DNA of 44,544 nt from Streptomyces sp. PR69 (GTDB lineage Bacteria; Actinomycetota; Actinomycetes; Streptomycetales; Streptomycetaceae): the NCBI RefSeq assembly GCF_026420845.1, contig NZ_JAOWCB010000038.1, positions 1 to 44,544 on the forward strand, read 5' to 3'. Under the pieces are notes generated by a model. It was given only the letters and a program-made list of their open reading frames with translations. It ran no database searches and was not told the DNA's origin. This document shows, piece after piece, positions 20,876 to 29,208 of this stretch. How positions within the stretch are numbered: the stretch's first letter is position 1; the number at the start of each line of letters is the position of its first letter. Position numbers and translations under genes: made by a program.

Positions 20876-23320
20876 TTATTTGGTGGAGGGGCCGACCTTG
20901 ACGGTGACCGTCTTGCCGCTCCAGGGCTGCCAGAGGATCGAGATCCTGGTGTTGGTGTCAGGAACGTCGACGCTCGCGGTCGGGTTCTCCTTGTACCAGT
21001 AGGTGCCCTTGCGGTCGTCGAAGACGGGGTTGCCGAACTTCGGCCAGATCCGCTGGGCGACCCCCGCCTTGTGCAGCTTGATGCTGTCCGTCGGCCACCA
21101 GCTGAAGGTCGAGTCGTAGGACTGGATGCGGTTGCGCATCAGCGACCCGTCCTTCCACTTCAGCGGCTCGGGGTGGGCGTCCACCGGCAGGATCAGGCCC
21201 TTGCCGGGGTGCTGGCTGGTGTTGTTGTCGGCCTGGGAGGTGTCCCAGAGCCAGATCAGCAGGCCGTTCTGGTACGGGTAGTGCTCGACCCAGCTCTCCT
21301 TCGGCTCGGCGAAGCCGAAGTTGTAGGGGCCGACCTTGAGGGTCTGGTCGTACGAGACGTACTGCCGGTTCTCGGCGATGTAGTACTGCTCGTACTCCTT
21401 GGTGAAGCCCTCGCCGATGCGGGTGAAGCCCTTGGCGGTCCAGCCCGCGTCGTCGCCCTCGGCGTCGTCGCTGAAGACGGTCGCGCCGTCCGCGGTCAGG
21501 GTGATCGCGTCGGCCGTGAAGCCGAGCGGCGCGACGCCGCCGTCCGTCTGGTAGCGGAAGCGGAGGTCGAACTTCTTGCCCGCGTACGCGTCCAGCGAGT
21601 AGACGAGGTCCTTGTGCGTCTCCGAGACGCCGGTCAGCGCGGGCGTGTCGGAGGCGTCGCGCGGGATGGCCTGGCCGTCGGCGGTGCCGTCCAGCGCGGT
21701 CCAGGTCGCGCCGCCGTCCGTGGAGACCTCGGTGTAGAGGTAGTCGTACTCGGCCTCGATGTCGTACCAGGCCTTGAGCGACAGCTCGGCCGACGTCTTG
21801 CCGGTGAGGTCGACGGAGCGGGTCAGGGTGTTCTTGAGGTCGTCACCCATCTGGCTCCACCACTGCTTGGAGCCCTGCGCGGGCTTCACGACGGTGGTGG
21901 TGACTTCCTTCTTCGGCAGCTCGACGATGAGCGCCTGCGGGTTCTTGGTGTTGTACTCGGCGACGCCCAGCTTGTGCTTGGACTTCGTCGCGGCCTTGCC
22001 CTTGGTGTAGTTGAGCCAGCCGAGCTGAAGCTTGTCCCAGGCGGTCATGTCGCCGGGCAGGTCGCCGATGGTCTCACCGCCGGTGCCCAGCCAGGAGCCG
22101 GACGACATCAGGGACCAGAAGCCGGTGGAGTTCTCGCCGCCGCCGGAGGTGTCGTAGAGGTCCGGCAGGCCGAGGTCATGGCCGTACTCGTGGGCGAAGA
22201 CGCCGAGTCCGCCGTTCTCCGGCTGCACGGTGTAGTCGCCGACCCAGATGCCGCTGTCGCCGATCTGCGTGCCGCCCGCCTTGTTCTCGGCGGGGCCGGT
22301 CTTGCCGACGTCGGTGCCGTAGGCGTACCAGCGGTGGGCCCAGATGGCGTCGCCGCCCTGTGCGCCGCCGCCCGCGGACTCGTCCTCGCCTGCGTGGACG
22401 ATCTGGAAGTGGTCGATATAGCCGTCGGGCTCGTTGAAGTCGCCGTCGCCGTCGAAGTCATAGCGGTCCCACTTGTCGTACTGGGACAGCTCGGCCTTGA
22501 TCTGCTCGTCGGTCTTGCCCTTGGCCTTCTGGTCGGCGGTCCAGGCGTTGACGCCGTCGCGGACGGCGTCCCAGACGTTGGAGCAGTTCGACTGGCCGCA
22601 GTAGTTGGAGCCGTAGCGGGCCTCGTTGTACTCGACCTTGACCCAGTCGGAGACCGTGCCCTCGACCGAGTAGCGGCCCGAGGAGGCCCGCTCGTAGTAG
22701 GTCTTCAGCGAGTGCTTGGGCGTGCCGTCGGCGTTCTCGCCCTCGCCGAAGTACAGGTCCTGGAAGTGCTCCCGGTCGAAGTCCTCCTGCCAGGCGGTGG
22801 AGTTGTCGACCGAGCGGTCGGGCTTGGCGATCTCGTTGTGCAGCGGGCCCGGAGTGCCGCCGTACTTCTTGACGGGCGGCTTGGGGCCGTCGCCGTCGGG
22901 GTCGTACATCGTGGTGTCGTCGACCTTGTCGCCGAACTCCACCAGGATGGTGAAGATCTTGTCGGTCTTCTCCCGGCCCAGCTCGACGTACTTCTTGTCA
23001 TCGAGCCGCACGACCTTGGAAGCACCCCGCTTCTGGACGGTCGCGTCGCCCGATATGACCTGTTCGAGGGCAGCCTGCCGCTGCTCCTCCTGCTGCTTGC
23101 TGAACGGGCCTTCGAGATCGTGCTCGACATGGGCCTTCTCGGGCCCCTCGCCATGCCCCCCCTTGGCCTTGCCCGGCGCCGGGTCATGGCGTTCGATGGC
23201 GGTCGGGTCCGAGCGGTGGTCGTCGGCCTGCGCGGTGGCGAAGGCCGAGGCCGTCGCGGTGGTCGCGGCGAGCGCCACGAGCACCGCGGACGCTCTGAAC
23301 GTGCGTCGTCTACTGGTCAC
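20876..23320 (-). CDS. secreted M6 metalloprotease (immune inhibitor A-like)
   Basis: The 814-residue product has a signal peptide (TSRRRTFRASAVLVALAATTA, cut after about residue 34), a charged propeptide, and an M6 catalytic domain with zinc motif FAHEYGHDLGLPDLYD near residue 377. Downstream comes a region with VDLTGKTSAELSLKAWYDIE, typical of immune inhibitor A beta-sandwich repeats. Asp-rich DFDGDGDFNEPDG suggests a calcium site. It should act outside the cell on proteins. The GTG at 23320 is chosen because the signal starts there and GGGGAGGA precedes it; a longer frame lacks a sensible N terminus. A perfect palindrome lies 70 bases upstream. Confidence 0.92.
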   Translation of the reverse strand: MTSRRRTFRASAVLVALAATTATASAFATAQADDHRSDPTAIERHDPAPGKAKGGHGEGPEKAHVEHDLEGPFSKQQEEQRQAALEQVISGDATVQKRGASKVVRLDDKKYVELGREKTDKIFTILVEFGDKVDDTTMYDPDGDGPKPPVKKYGGTPGPLHNEIAKPDRSVDNSTAWQEDFDREHFQDLYFGEGENADGTPKHSLKTYYERASSGRYSVEGTVSDWVKVEYNEARYGSNYCGQSNCSNVWDAVRDGVNAWTADQKAKGKTDEQIKAELSQYDKWDRYDFDGDGDFNEPDGYIDHFQIVHAGEDESAGGGAQGGDAIWAHRWYAYGTDVGKTGPAENKAGGTQIGDSGIWVGDYTVQPENGGLGVFAHEYGHDLGLPDLYDTSGGGENSTGFWSLMSSGSWLGTGGETIGDLPGDMTAWDKLQLGWLNYTKGKAATKSKHKLGVAEYNTKNPQALIVELPKKEVTTTVVKPAQGSKQWWSQMGDDLKNTLTRSVDLTGKTSAELSLKAWYDIEAEYDYLYTEVSTDGGATWTALDGTADGQAIPRDASDTPALTGVSETHKDLVYSLDAYAGKKFDLRFRYQTDGGVAPLGFTADAITLTADGATVFSDDAEGDDAGWTAKGFTRIGEGFTKEYEQYYIAENRQYVSYDQTLKVGPYNFGFAEPKESWVEHYPYQNGLLIWLWDTSQADNNTSQHPGKGLILPVDAHPEPLKWKDGSLMRNRIQSYDSTFSWWPTDSIKLHKAGVAQRIWPKFGNPVFDDRKGTYWYKENPTASVDVPDTNTRISILWQPWSGKTVTVKVGPSTK

Positions 23321-23708
23321 TTGATTGGTGTCCTCCCCTGCGCCCCGCCGCCACGGACAAGATGTGGGGTAGTCCGCGCGCGGAGTCGCGTCACAAGTGA
23401 CGACATTCGACCGGAGTTGACGAAGAAAAGACAGTCCTTGACTTGGACAAGCCAACTGCACTATGTGCGAGTCAGGTTCCGGAATTCGAACACCCTCGAA
23501 AGGGTTAAGGACCGGACAATAGGCGCATATTTTCGGCCAATTGGCAGCGCGGATGAATCCATGCGCCCCCCATGCACCGGCACCGTGGGTTAGGTCACGC
23601 TTACCGCTGGTTCCCCTCGGGCATGCACCGTCATAGAGTCGATCGGCAGTGCGACCGCGCCGGCCGGCTCCCGAGGCCGCCCCCCCTGCCCCGAGGACGG
23701 ATACCGTC
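23321..23708. promoter_or_regulatory. divergent intergenic region with palindrome GTCACAAGTGAC
   Basis: This 388-base gap separates the M6 protease gene from a small membrane-protein gene. It is less GC-rich than its surroundings. The perfect 12-bp palindrome GTCACAAGTGAC (23390-23401) lies 70 bases before the protease start and is a good operator candidate. GTCC-TTGACTT-GGAC and TTCGA-ACACCC-TCGAA are weaker inverted repeats. No gene is seen. Confidence 0.5.
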
Positions 23709-24044
23709 ATGCCGCGTCCGACTGCCGCACAGTTCGCCTACGGTTCCGCTGCCGTCGTCTTCTCAGCCCTCGCCCTGCTGCTGCTCACAGGCGCCGAGAG
23801 CGGCATCGCCGTCGCCGCCGTCGCCGCCGTGGCACTGGGTCTTGGGCTGACCGTCTCCGCCGCGCTGCACCAGCGGGACATGCGCAGGCGTCGCGGGGCA
23901 GCCCTGGACGCCGCACTGCATACGGCACGGGAGGCGCAGCCCGGCCCCTCCGCCGCGCCGGCCGCGCCTGCCGCGCCGGCCACGCCGACCGGTCCCGTGC
24001 CGGCGCAGCGCACGGGCGCGGGCGTCCATTCCCTGCACCGCTGA
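23709..24044 (+). CDS. small membrane protein, unknown function
   Basis: The 111-residue product has two membrane segments (about residues 9-27 and 31-52), then a basic stretch RDMRRRRGAALDAAL and an Ala/Pro-rich tail ending HSLHR. The positive-inside rule puts both ends in the cytoplasm. GAGGA lies upstream of the ATG at 23709. I recognise no family. It is convergent with the RDD gene, with only 4 bases between stops. Confidence 0.65.
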   Translation: MPRPTAAQFAYGSAAVVFSALALLLLTGAESGIAVAAVAAVALGLGLTVSAALHQRDMRRRRGAALDAALHTAREAQPGPSAAPAAPAAPATPTGPVPAQRTGAGVHSLHR

Positions 24045-24048
24045 AGCG

Positions 24049-24756
24049 TTACTGCACCCGCACCACGACCGTCTTGCCCGCCTTGTCGTGCATTCCCTGC
24101 TTATACGGCTTGTCGGTCAGCATCGTGATGACGATGACGATCCACCAGATGCAGAAGCAGCAGATCAGCGCGGGCACCCACAGCACGGCGGCGCGCAGCA
24201 GGGAGGAGTTCACATCCGGCACGCTGCCGTCGTTGAGCATGGCCACGCGGATCTTCATCCAGCGCTTGCCCAGGGTCTGGCCATCATTCCTGATCATGAG
24301 GGTGTCGTAGCCGACGTACGCGACGACCGAGACAATCGAGTAGAGCCACTGTCTGCCGGTGTTCAGCTCCTCACTGATCTCCTCCCAGCTGTCGCTCTCC
24401 GTGGTGAAGTCCCAGCCGCCGAAGAGCAGGGAGAGCAGAAACAGCGGCACGGCGATGATCAGCCAGTCGACGATCCTGGCCGCCAGCCGCCGGCCGAAGT
24501 CCGCGAGCGGCGGCATCCCGGCGAGCGGATCGACGCCCCCGTAGGGGCCGCCGCCATAGCCGCCTCCGTAGCCGCCGCCCGGACCGTACGGGGGCAGAGG
24601 ACCGCCGCCGCCCGGCGGAGGGGGCGGCGGCGTGGAACCCGGAGGGGGCGGACCTGGCGGGGGCGTCGAGCCGGGCGGCGGCTGCTCGGGCGGCTTCTTG
24701 CGGAACGGGTCTTCCTCGGGCGGCTCTCCGGACGGCGGCCGGTCGTCATTGCTCAT
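24049..24756 (-). CDS. RDD-family membrane protein with Pro/Gly-rich N terminus
   Basis: The 235-residue product has a disordered N-terminal third (PPPGSTPPPGPPPPG, then GGGYGGGYGGG) and a C-terminal RDD domain with helices near WLIIAVPLFLLSLLF, WLYSIVSVVAYVGYDTLM and LWVPALICCFCIWWIVIVI. RDD motifs are FGRRLAARIVDWL, GQTLGKRWMKIRV and HDKAGKTVVVRV. The role of RDD proteins in actinomycetes is mostly unknown. The start is either ATG 24765 or 24756 (chosen, MSNDDRP). A hairpin GGGGGCA-loop-TGCCCCC (24766-24787) abuts the first ATG and no ribosome site is seen. A second RDD gene lies immediately upstream. Confidence 0.85.
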   Translation of the reverse strand: MSNDDRPPSGEPPEEDPFRKKPPEQPPPGSTPPPGPPPPGSTPPPPPPGGGGPLPPYGPGGGYGGGYGGGPYGGVDPLAGMPPLADFGRRLAARIVDWLIIAVPLFLLSLLFGGWDFTTESDSWEEISEELNTGRQWLYSIVSVVAYVGYDTLMIRNDGQTLGKRWMKIRVAMLNDGSVPDVNSSLLRAAVLWVPALICCFCIWWIVIVITMLTDKPYKQGMHDKAGKTVVVRVQ

Positions 24757-24861
24757 GGGGCTCATGGGGGCAGTGCACCGTGCCCCCGGGGCCCTCGCAA
24801 CGTATGACACGCCGTTCGGGCGACAGTCTCCGACGGACCGTCAGCCGATGGGCGCAGGGCG

Positions 24862-26373
24862 TCAGCCGGTGACGAACGTATGCGCCGCCTTGTCGTGCCA
24901 GCACTGCCGCCACGGACGGTCGAACAGACACCACAGCACATTGAGCAGACCGATGACGAGGACGCCGAGCAGGCTGTAGACCAGCCAGCGGCGCAGCGCC
25001 GCCACAAAGGTCGGCGTCTCGTGGGACTCGATATGGCAGACCTTCAGACCGCACAGCTTCTTGCCGAGGGTGCGGCCCCACTTGGCGGTCGGCAGCGTCT
25101 CGTACAGCAGCCCGAAGACCAGCAGGGCGGCGAGGACGATGCCGAGATGGCCCGCGGTCGTGCCGTCGACCAGCCACACGGTGACGGTCTGGCCCGACTG
25201 CCTGGCGGCCTCGATCTTGCCGTCGACATGGGCGACGGCCTGGCCGAGCACCGGCACCGCGACGGTGGCGACGAGCCCGCCGAGCAGCAGCGTGTCGATC
25301 AGCCGCGCCGCGAACCGCTTGCCGAGGGACGCGGGGCGGGCCGCCGCCTGGGCCTGGGCCGCCTGCAGAAAGGGGTCGTTGACCGGCGGCTTCCAGGGGA
25401 CGACCGGCTGTTCCGGCTCCCTGCCGGTGCGGACGCCGTGGGCGGACTGCCCCGGCTGCCCCGGCTGGATTGGCTGAGCCGCTTGGGCGGCCTGTGCTCC
25501 CTGGGCGAGCTGATGGACCTGCTGCGGCCAGGACGCCGCGCCGCCGCCGGGCCCGGCGGCCACCGGGGACTGCGACTGGGCGGCAGGGGCGTGCGGCCGG
25601 GGCTGCTGAGGCTGCGACTGGGGCTGGGGCTGCGAGGGGACGTGGGGGCGTACGGGCGTCTGCGACTGCGACTGCGACTGCGGGGTACGCGGCTGGGGGC
25701 GCGGCCTCTCGGCAGCGGGCGCGGCGGAGGCAGCGGATGCGGCGGGCGCGCCCGCACCGGAGGCGCCCTTCACGGGAGAGCGGAAGGTCATCGTCCCGTC
25801 GCCCTGGCCCGTGGCCTCGCCCGCGCCGGAGCCGCCAGCGCCGCCGGAACCGGAGCCGGACGCCCGGACCCCGGGCAGCGCCCCGCCTGTCGGATCGGCG
25901 GGCGCCCTCGGGTCCGCGGGCGCACCGGACTCCGCCCCGCCCGTGCCCGCGGTGTCTCCCCAGGAGACGCGGCTGTCGCGCTCCCCGCCGAAGCCCGACT
26001 GCCGTGCGGCGTCGGCCGCCCAGGCACTGGCCGGCTCGGGGAGCGCACCGGAGTGCGACGCCCCGGAGGCCGGGGCCCCCGCGTCCGGCTCCTCGTCGAG
26101 GAAGACCGGGCCGGTCTCCTCCACGGCGGCCGGGCCCGGCGTCGCCGCGGGCGGCGGAGGCGCGGACGCCGAGGCGGTCGCGGAAGCGGCGGCCGCGGCC
26201 GCCGAACGCGGGGCGGCGGGCATCGCCTCGCCCGCCTTCGGAGCGGGACGGCTTGTGCCGGGCACCCAGGCCGCGCCGTTCCAGTACCTGACATATCCGG
26301 GAATGGAGGGATCCGGGTAATAGCCGGGTGTGGGGCTGCTGCCGTCACCTGTGGCCGGGGTTGGGGCGCTCAT
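24862..26373 (-). CDS. DUF2510-RDD fusion membrane protein
   Basis: The 503-residue product begins with a DUF2510 motif (GYYPDPSIPGYVRYWNG..W, about residues 17-38). A low-complexity linker of about 300 residues follows, rich in Ala, Pro, Gln and Ser (SQSQSQ, QPQPQSQPQQP). The C terminus is an RDD domain (LGKRFAARLIDTLLLGG, GRTLGKKLCGLKV, WHDKAAHTFV) with about four membrane helices. It is paralogous to the RDD gene downstream, 105 bases away. ATG 26373 is used; a GTG one codon earlier is equally possible and there is no clear ribosome site. Function unknown. Confidence 0.85.
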   Translation of the reverse strand: MSAPTPATGDGSSPTPGYYPDPSIPGYVRYWNGAAWVPGTSRPAPKAGEAMPAAPRSAAAAAASATASASAPPPPAATPGPAAVEETGPVFLDEEPDAGAPASGASHSGALPEPASAWAADAARQSGFGGERDSRVSWGDTAGTGGAESGAPADPRAPADPTGGALPGVRASGSGSGGAGGSGAGEATGQGDGTMTFRSPVKGASGAGAPAASAASAAPAAERPRPQPRTPQSQSQSQTPVRPHVPSQPQPQSQPQQPRPHAPAAQSQSPVAAGPGGGAASWPQQVHQLAQGAQAAQAAQPIQPGQPGQSAHGVRTGREPEQPVVPWKPPVNDPFLQAAQAQAAARPASLGKRFAARLIDTLLLGGLVATVAVPVLGQAVAHVDGKIEAARQSGQTVTVWLVDGTTAGHLGIVLAALLVFGLLYETLPTAKWGRTLGKKLCGLKVCHIESHETPTFVAALRRWLVYSLLGVLVIGLLNVLWCLFDRPWRQCWHDKAAHTFVTG

Positions 26374-26559
26374 CACCGTGGTCCCGTATCTGCTCGAGGC
26401 TCACTTCAAGGCACCACATCTATCAGACCCTTGAGCGCCCGCGGACCGCTCCAGCCGTAACGACCACTTTTCAGTCGCCATGCGGTAACGGAAAGTTGCC
26501 CCGGAAAAATCTTCGGAACCCGCGTAATGACCGGCCGGCATCCGTGTCTCCTCCAGCAG

Positions 26560-26578
26560 GGCCGCCCCCGGGGCGGCC
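26560..26578. promoter_or_regulatory. perfect hairpin in the ssgG leader
   Basis: GGCCGCCCC-C-GGGGCGGCC ends 49 bases before the ssgG ATG. It could be an operator or leader hairpin. The rest of 26374-26627 shows nothing clear. Confidence 0.45.
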
Positions 26579-26627
26579 GGTGCACCCGCACTCAGAAACA
26601 CCCGAAAGCGAGAGAAGAGGCACTTCG

Positions 26628-27113
26628 ATGCAGCACACCGTCGTGGAACGCGAGCTGGAGCTGAAACTGGTGCTGTCGCCCGAGCGCAGCATCCCCGTGC
26701 CGGCCCGGCTGGCCTATCGCACCGATGACCCGTACGCCGTGCACATCACCTTCCACATCGGCTCCGACCACCCCGTGCACTGGACCTTCGCCCGTGAGCT
26801 GCTGGTGGAGGGCGTGTTCCGGCCGTGCGGCCAGGGGGATGTGCGGATCTGGCCGACGAAGTACGAGGGGCGCAGCGTCGTGCTGATGGCGCTCAGCTCC
26901 CCCGACGGCGACGCGCTGCTGGAGGCGCCGTCGCCCGCGGTGTCCGCCTGGCTGGAGCGGACGCTGCGGGTGGTCCCTCCGGGCTCTGAGTCCGGGCAGC
27001 TCGGCATCGACGATGGCCTGGCCGGGCTGCTCGCACGGACCCCGGCCGACGACGTATGGCTGCGGGAGAGGTTCCGGCCGTCTTCCGACGAGTCTTCGGA
27101 GGGGCAGGGCTGA
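26628..27113 (+). CDS. ssgG: SsgA-like sporulation cell-division protein
   Basis: The 161-residue product shows the SsgA-like family pattern: ELELKLVLSPERSIPVPARLAYRTDDPYAVHITFH, then WTFARELLVEGVFRPCGQGDVRIWP, then VLMALSSPDGDALLEAPSPAVSAWLERT and VPPG. These proteins, found only in morphologically complex actinomycetes, control septum placement and FtsZ recruitment during sporulation. Family membership is firm. The ssgG label rests on neighbourhood memory, as ssgG lies in this chromosomal region of S. coelicolor. ATG 26628 follows AGAAGAGG. It is convergent with a VOC gene, 2 bases apart. Confidence 0.88.
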   Translation: MQHTVVERELELKLVLSPERSIPVPARLAYRTDDPYAVHITFHIGSDHPVHWTFARELLVEGVFRPCGQGDVRIWPTKYEGRSVVLMALSSPDGDALLEAPSPAVSAWLERTLRVVPPGSESGQLGIDDGLAGLLARTPADDVWLRERFRPSSDESSEGQG

Positions 27114-27115
27114 CC

Positions 27116-27499
27116 TCAGTCGATGACGTACGTATGGGTGAGGAACTCGATGTTGTGGCCGTCGGGGTCGTCGATATAGACCCCGCGGCCGCCGAAGTGG
27201 TGGTTGATCTGCTGCGGCTCCTGATGCCGCGGGTCGGCCCAGTAGGGCAGTCCGCGCGCCGTGATGCGGCCGAGGATCTCGTCGAACTCGCTCTCGGAGA
27301 CGAGGAGCGCCAGATGCTGCCGGGTGAAGTCGTCGTCGTCCGCGTCGAGGTAGTCGAGGGTGACGCCGCCCGCGAGCGGAAGGCTGGCGAAGGGGCCGAA
27401 GGGCTTGGGCTCCGGCTCGCCGATCAGCTCGGCGAGAAAGCGCGCGGAGGCAAAGCGGTCACGGCTGTGAACGATGGTGTGGTCGAGGCGTGCGGGCAC
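27116..27499 (-). CDS. VOC-family (glyoxalase/dioxygenase fold) protein
   Basis: The 127-residue protein has paired VOC half-domains: LDHTIVHSRDR at the start and a C-terminal GVYIDDPDGHNIEFLTH, the usual metal-ligand strand with Glu. Single-domain VOC proteins are glyoxalases, dioxygenases or resistance proteins; the substrate is not readable here. The start is GTG at 27499 with AGGAGGA upstream. The 197 bases between it and the FAD oxidase gene hold only short CGACCTCGG/CGGCTTCGG repeats near 27635-27680. Confidence 0.88.
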   Translation of the reverse strand: MPARLDHTIVHSRDRFASARFLAELIGEPEPKPFGPFASLPLAGGVTLDYLDADDDDFTRQHLALLVSESEFDEILGRITARGLPYWADPRHQEPQQINHHFGGRGVYIDDPDGHNIEFLTHTYVID

Positions 27500-27696
27500 G
27501 GCTGTTCCTCCTCAGGTCCGGTCGGTCAGCTCCGGTCCGGTATGACCCTGCTCACGCTATGCGGAGGCCCCCATCCGGTCATCGGTCTTTTGTGCCGACC
27601 CCGCTGCGACCCGTGTCCTACGACCGTTGCGGCTCGGCGACCTCGGCGACCTCGGCGGCTTCGGCGGCTTCGGCGGCTCAGCGCGACGCGGACGGC

Positions 27697-29100
27697 TCAG
27701 AACAGCTTGCCGGGGTTGAGCAGACCGAGTGGGTCGAAGACCTGCTTGATGCCCTGCTGCAGCTCCATGCCCACCGGTCCCAGCTCCCGCGCCAGCCACT
27801 CCTTCTTCAGCACGCCCACGCCGTGCTCGCCGGTGATGGTGCCGCCGAGTTCCAGACCGAGCGCCATGATCTCGTCGAACGACTCCCGGGCCCGCCGGGA
27901 CTCATCGGGGTCGGCATGGTCGAAGCAGACCACCGGGTGGGTGTTGCCGTCGCCCGCGTGGGCGCAGACGCCGATGGTCAGCCCGTACTTGTCGGCGATG
28001 GCGGCCGTGCCGTCGAGCATCGCGCCCAGCCGGGAGCGCGGCACGCACACATCGTCGATCATCGTGGCGGACTTCACGGCCTCCAGAGCGGTGAGCGACA
28101 TTCTGCGCGCCTGGAGCAGCAGCTCGGATTCGGCCGCCGTATCCGCAGGAACGATTTCGCTCGCGCCCGCCGCCGCGCACAGCTCGCCGACGGCGGCCAG
28201 ATCGGCGGCCGGCTCCGCGGTGTCGAAGGCGGTCAGCAGCAGCGCCTCGGTGCGCTCCGGCAGCCCCATGCCGGCCAGTGCGTTGACCGCCCGCAGGGTC
28301 GTACGGTCCATCAGCTCCAGCAGCGACGGCGTATGGCCCCGCTCCATGATCGCGCAGACGGCCGCGCAGGCGTCGGCGGCCGAGTCGAACTCGGCGGCGA
28401 GGACGAGCTGCCCGGGCGGCTTGGGCCGCAGGGCGAGGACGGCCTTGACGACGATGCCGAGGCTGCCCTCGGAGCCCACGAACAGCCGGGTGAGGTCATA
28501 GCCCGCCACGCCCTTGGCGGTGCGCCGGCCGGTGGTGAGCAGCCGGCCGTCCGCGAGGACGACGTCAAGGCCGAGGACGTACTCCGCCGTCACCCCGTAC
28601 TTGACGCAGCACAGTCCGCCCGAGGCCGTGCCGATGTTGCCGCCGATGGTGCAGCTCTCCCAGCTGGAGGGGTCGGGCGGGTAGTACAGGCCGTGCTCGC
28701 CCGCCGCGCGGGACAGCGCCGCGTTGACCACGCCGGGCTCGACGACCGCGATCCGGTCCACGGGGCTGATCTCCAGGATGCGGTCCATCTTCACCAGGGA
28801 CAGCACGATGCAGCCGTCGCTGGCGTTGGCCGCGCCGGACAGGCCCGTACGGGCGCCCTGCGGGACGACGGGGACGCGAAGCTCCGTGGCCGTGCGCATG
28901 ATGTGCTGCACCTGTTCGACCGTGCGGGGCAGGACGACGACGGCGGGGAGGCCCGCCGGACAGAAGCTGGCCATGTCGTTGGCGTAGGAGGCCATGACGT
29001 CCGGGTCGGAGATCAGGGCCTCTGCGGGGAGCCCGGCGGCCAGCCGTTCGATCAGCGGCTGCGGGGCCCGCTGCGGACCGCGGTGCAGGAGTTCATCCAT
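27697..29100 (-). CDS. FAD-linked oxidase, glycolate/lactate dehydrogenase (GlcD) type
   Basis: The 467-residue flavoprotein has the PCMH FAD-binding fold: VVVLPRTVEQVQHIMR, PQGARTGLSGAA, the pyrophosphate block SCTIGGNIGTASGG, GYDLTRLFVGSEGSLGIV, and the C-terminal GVCAHAGDGNTHPVV and GEHGVGVLKK of the GlcD/LDH branch. It should oxidise a 2-hydroxy acid such as glycolate or D-lactate. GlcE/GlcF subunits are absent, so it probably acts alone. ATG 29100 with GGAAGG upstream gives the standard N terminus; a longer upstream frame is antisense to the TPR gene and is rejected. It is divergent from the TPR gene. Confidence 0.93.
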   Translation of the reverse strand: MDELLHRGPQRAPQPLIERLAAGLPAEALISDPDVMASYANDMASFCPAGLPAVVVLPRTVEQVQHIMRTATELRVPVVPQGARTGLSGAANASDGCIVLSLVKMDRILEISPVDRIAVVEPGVVNAALSRAAGEHGLYYPPDPSSWESCTIGGNIGTASGGLCCVKYGVTAEYVLGLDVVLADGRLLTTGRRTAKGVAGYDLTRLFVGSEGSLGIVVKAVLALRPKPPGQLVLAAEFDSAADACAAVCAIMERGHTPSLLELMDRTTLRAVNALAGMGLPERTEALLLTAFDTAEPAADLAAVGELCAAAGASEIVPADTAAESELLLQARRMSLTALEAVKSATMIDDVCVPRSRLGAMLDGTAAIADKYGLTIGVCAHAGDGNTHPVVCFDHADPDESRRARESFDEIMALGLELGGTITGEHGVGVLKKEWLARELGPVGMELQQGIKQVFDPLGLLNPGKLF

Positions 29101-29208
29101 GATCCCAGCCTTCCACCGGGGGCCATCGGTGTGAACCCGGCCGCCTTGTACTGCGCACCGCCGAGTGTGTCCTCCGTACGGGCTGCGCCCTGACGCACAG
29201 TGAGCGCC

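Noticed and set aside
21071..23593. Long open frame opposite the M6 protease gene
   Set aside because: It is antisense to a clear metalloprotease, Val/Leu/Gly-rich without domains, and is a by-product of GC-biased third positions.
23590..23612. Iron-box-like TTAGGTCACGCTTACC before the small membrane protein gene
   Set aside because: Only part of the actinobacterial iron-box pattern matches, and the neighbouring genes have no iron role.
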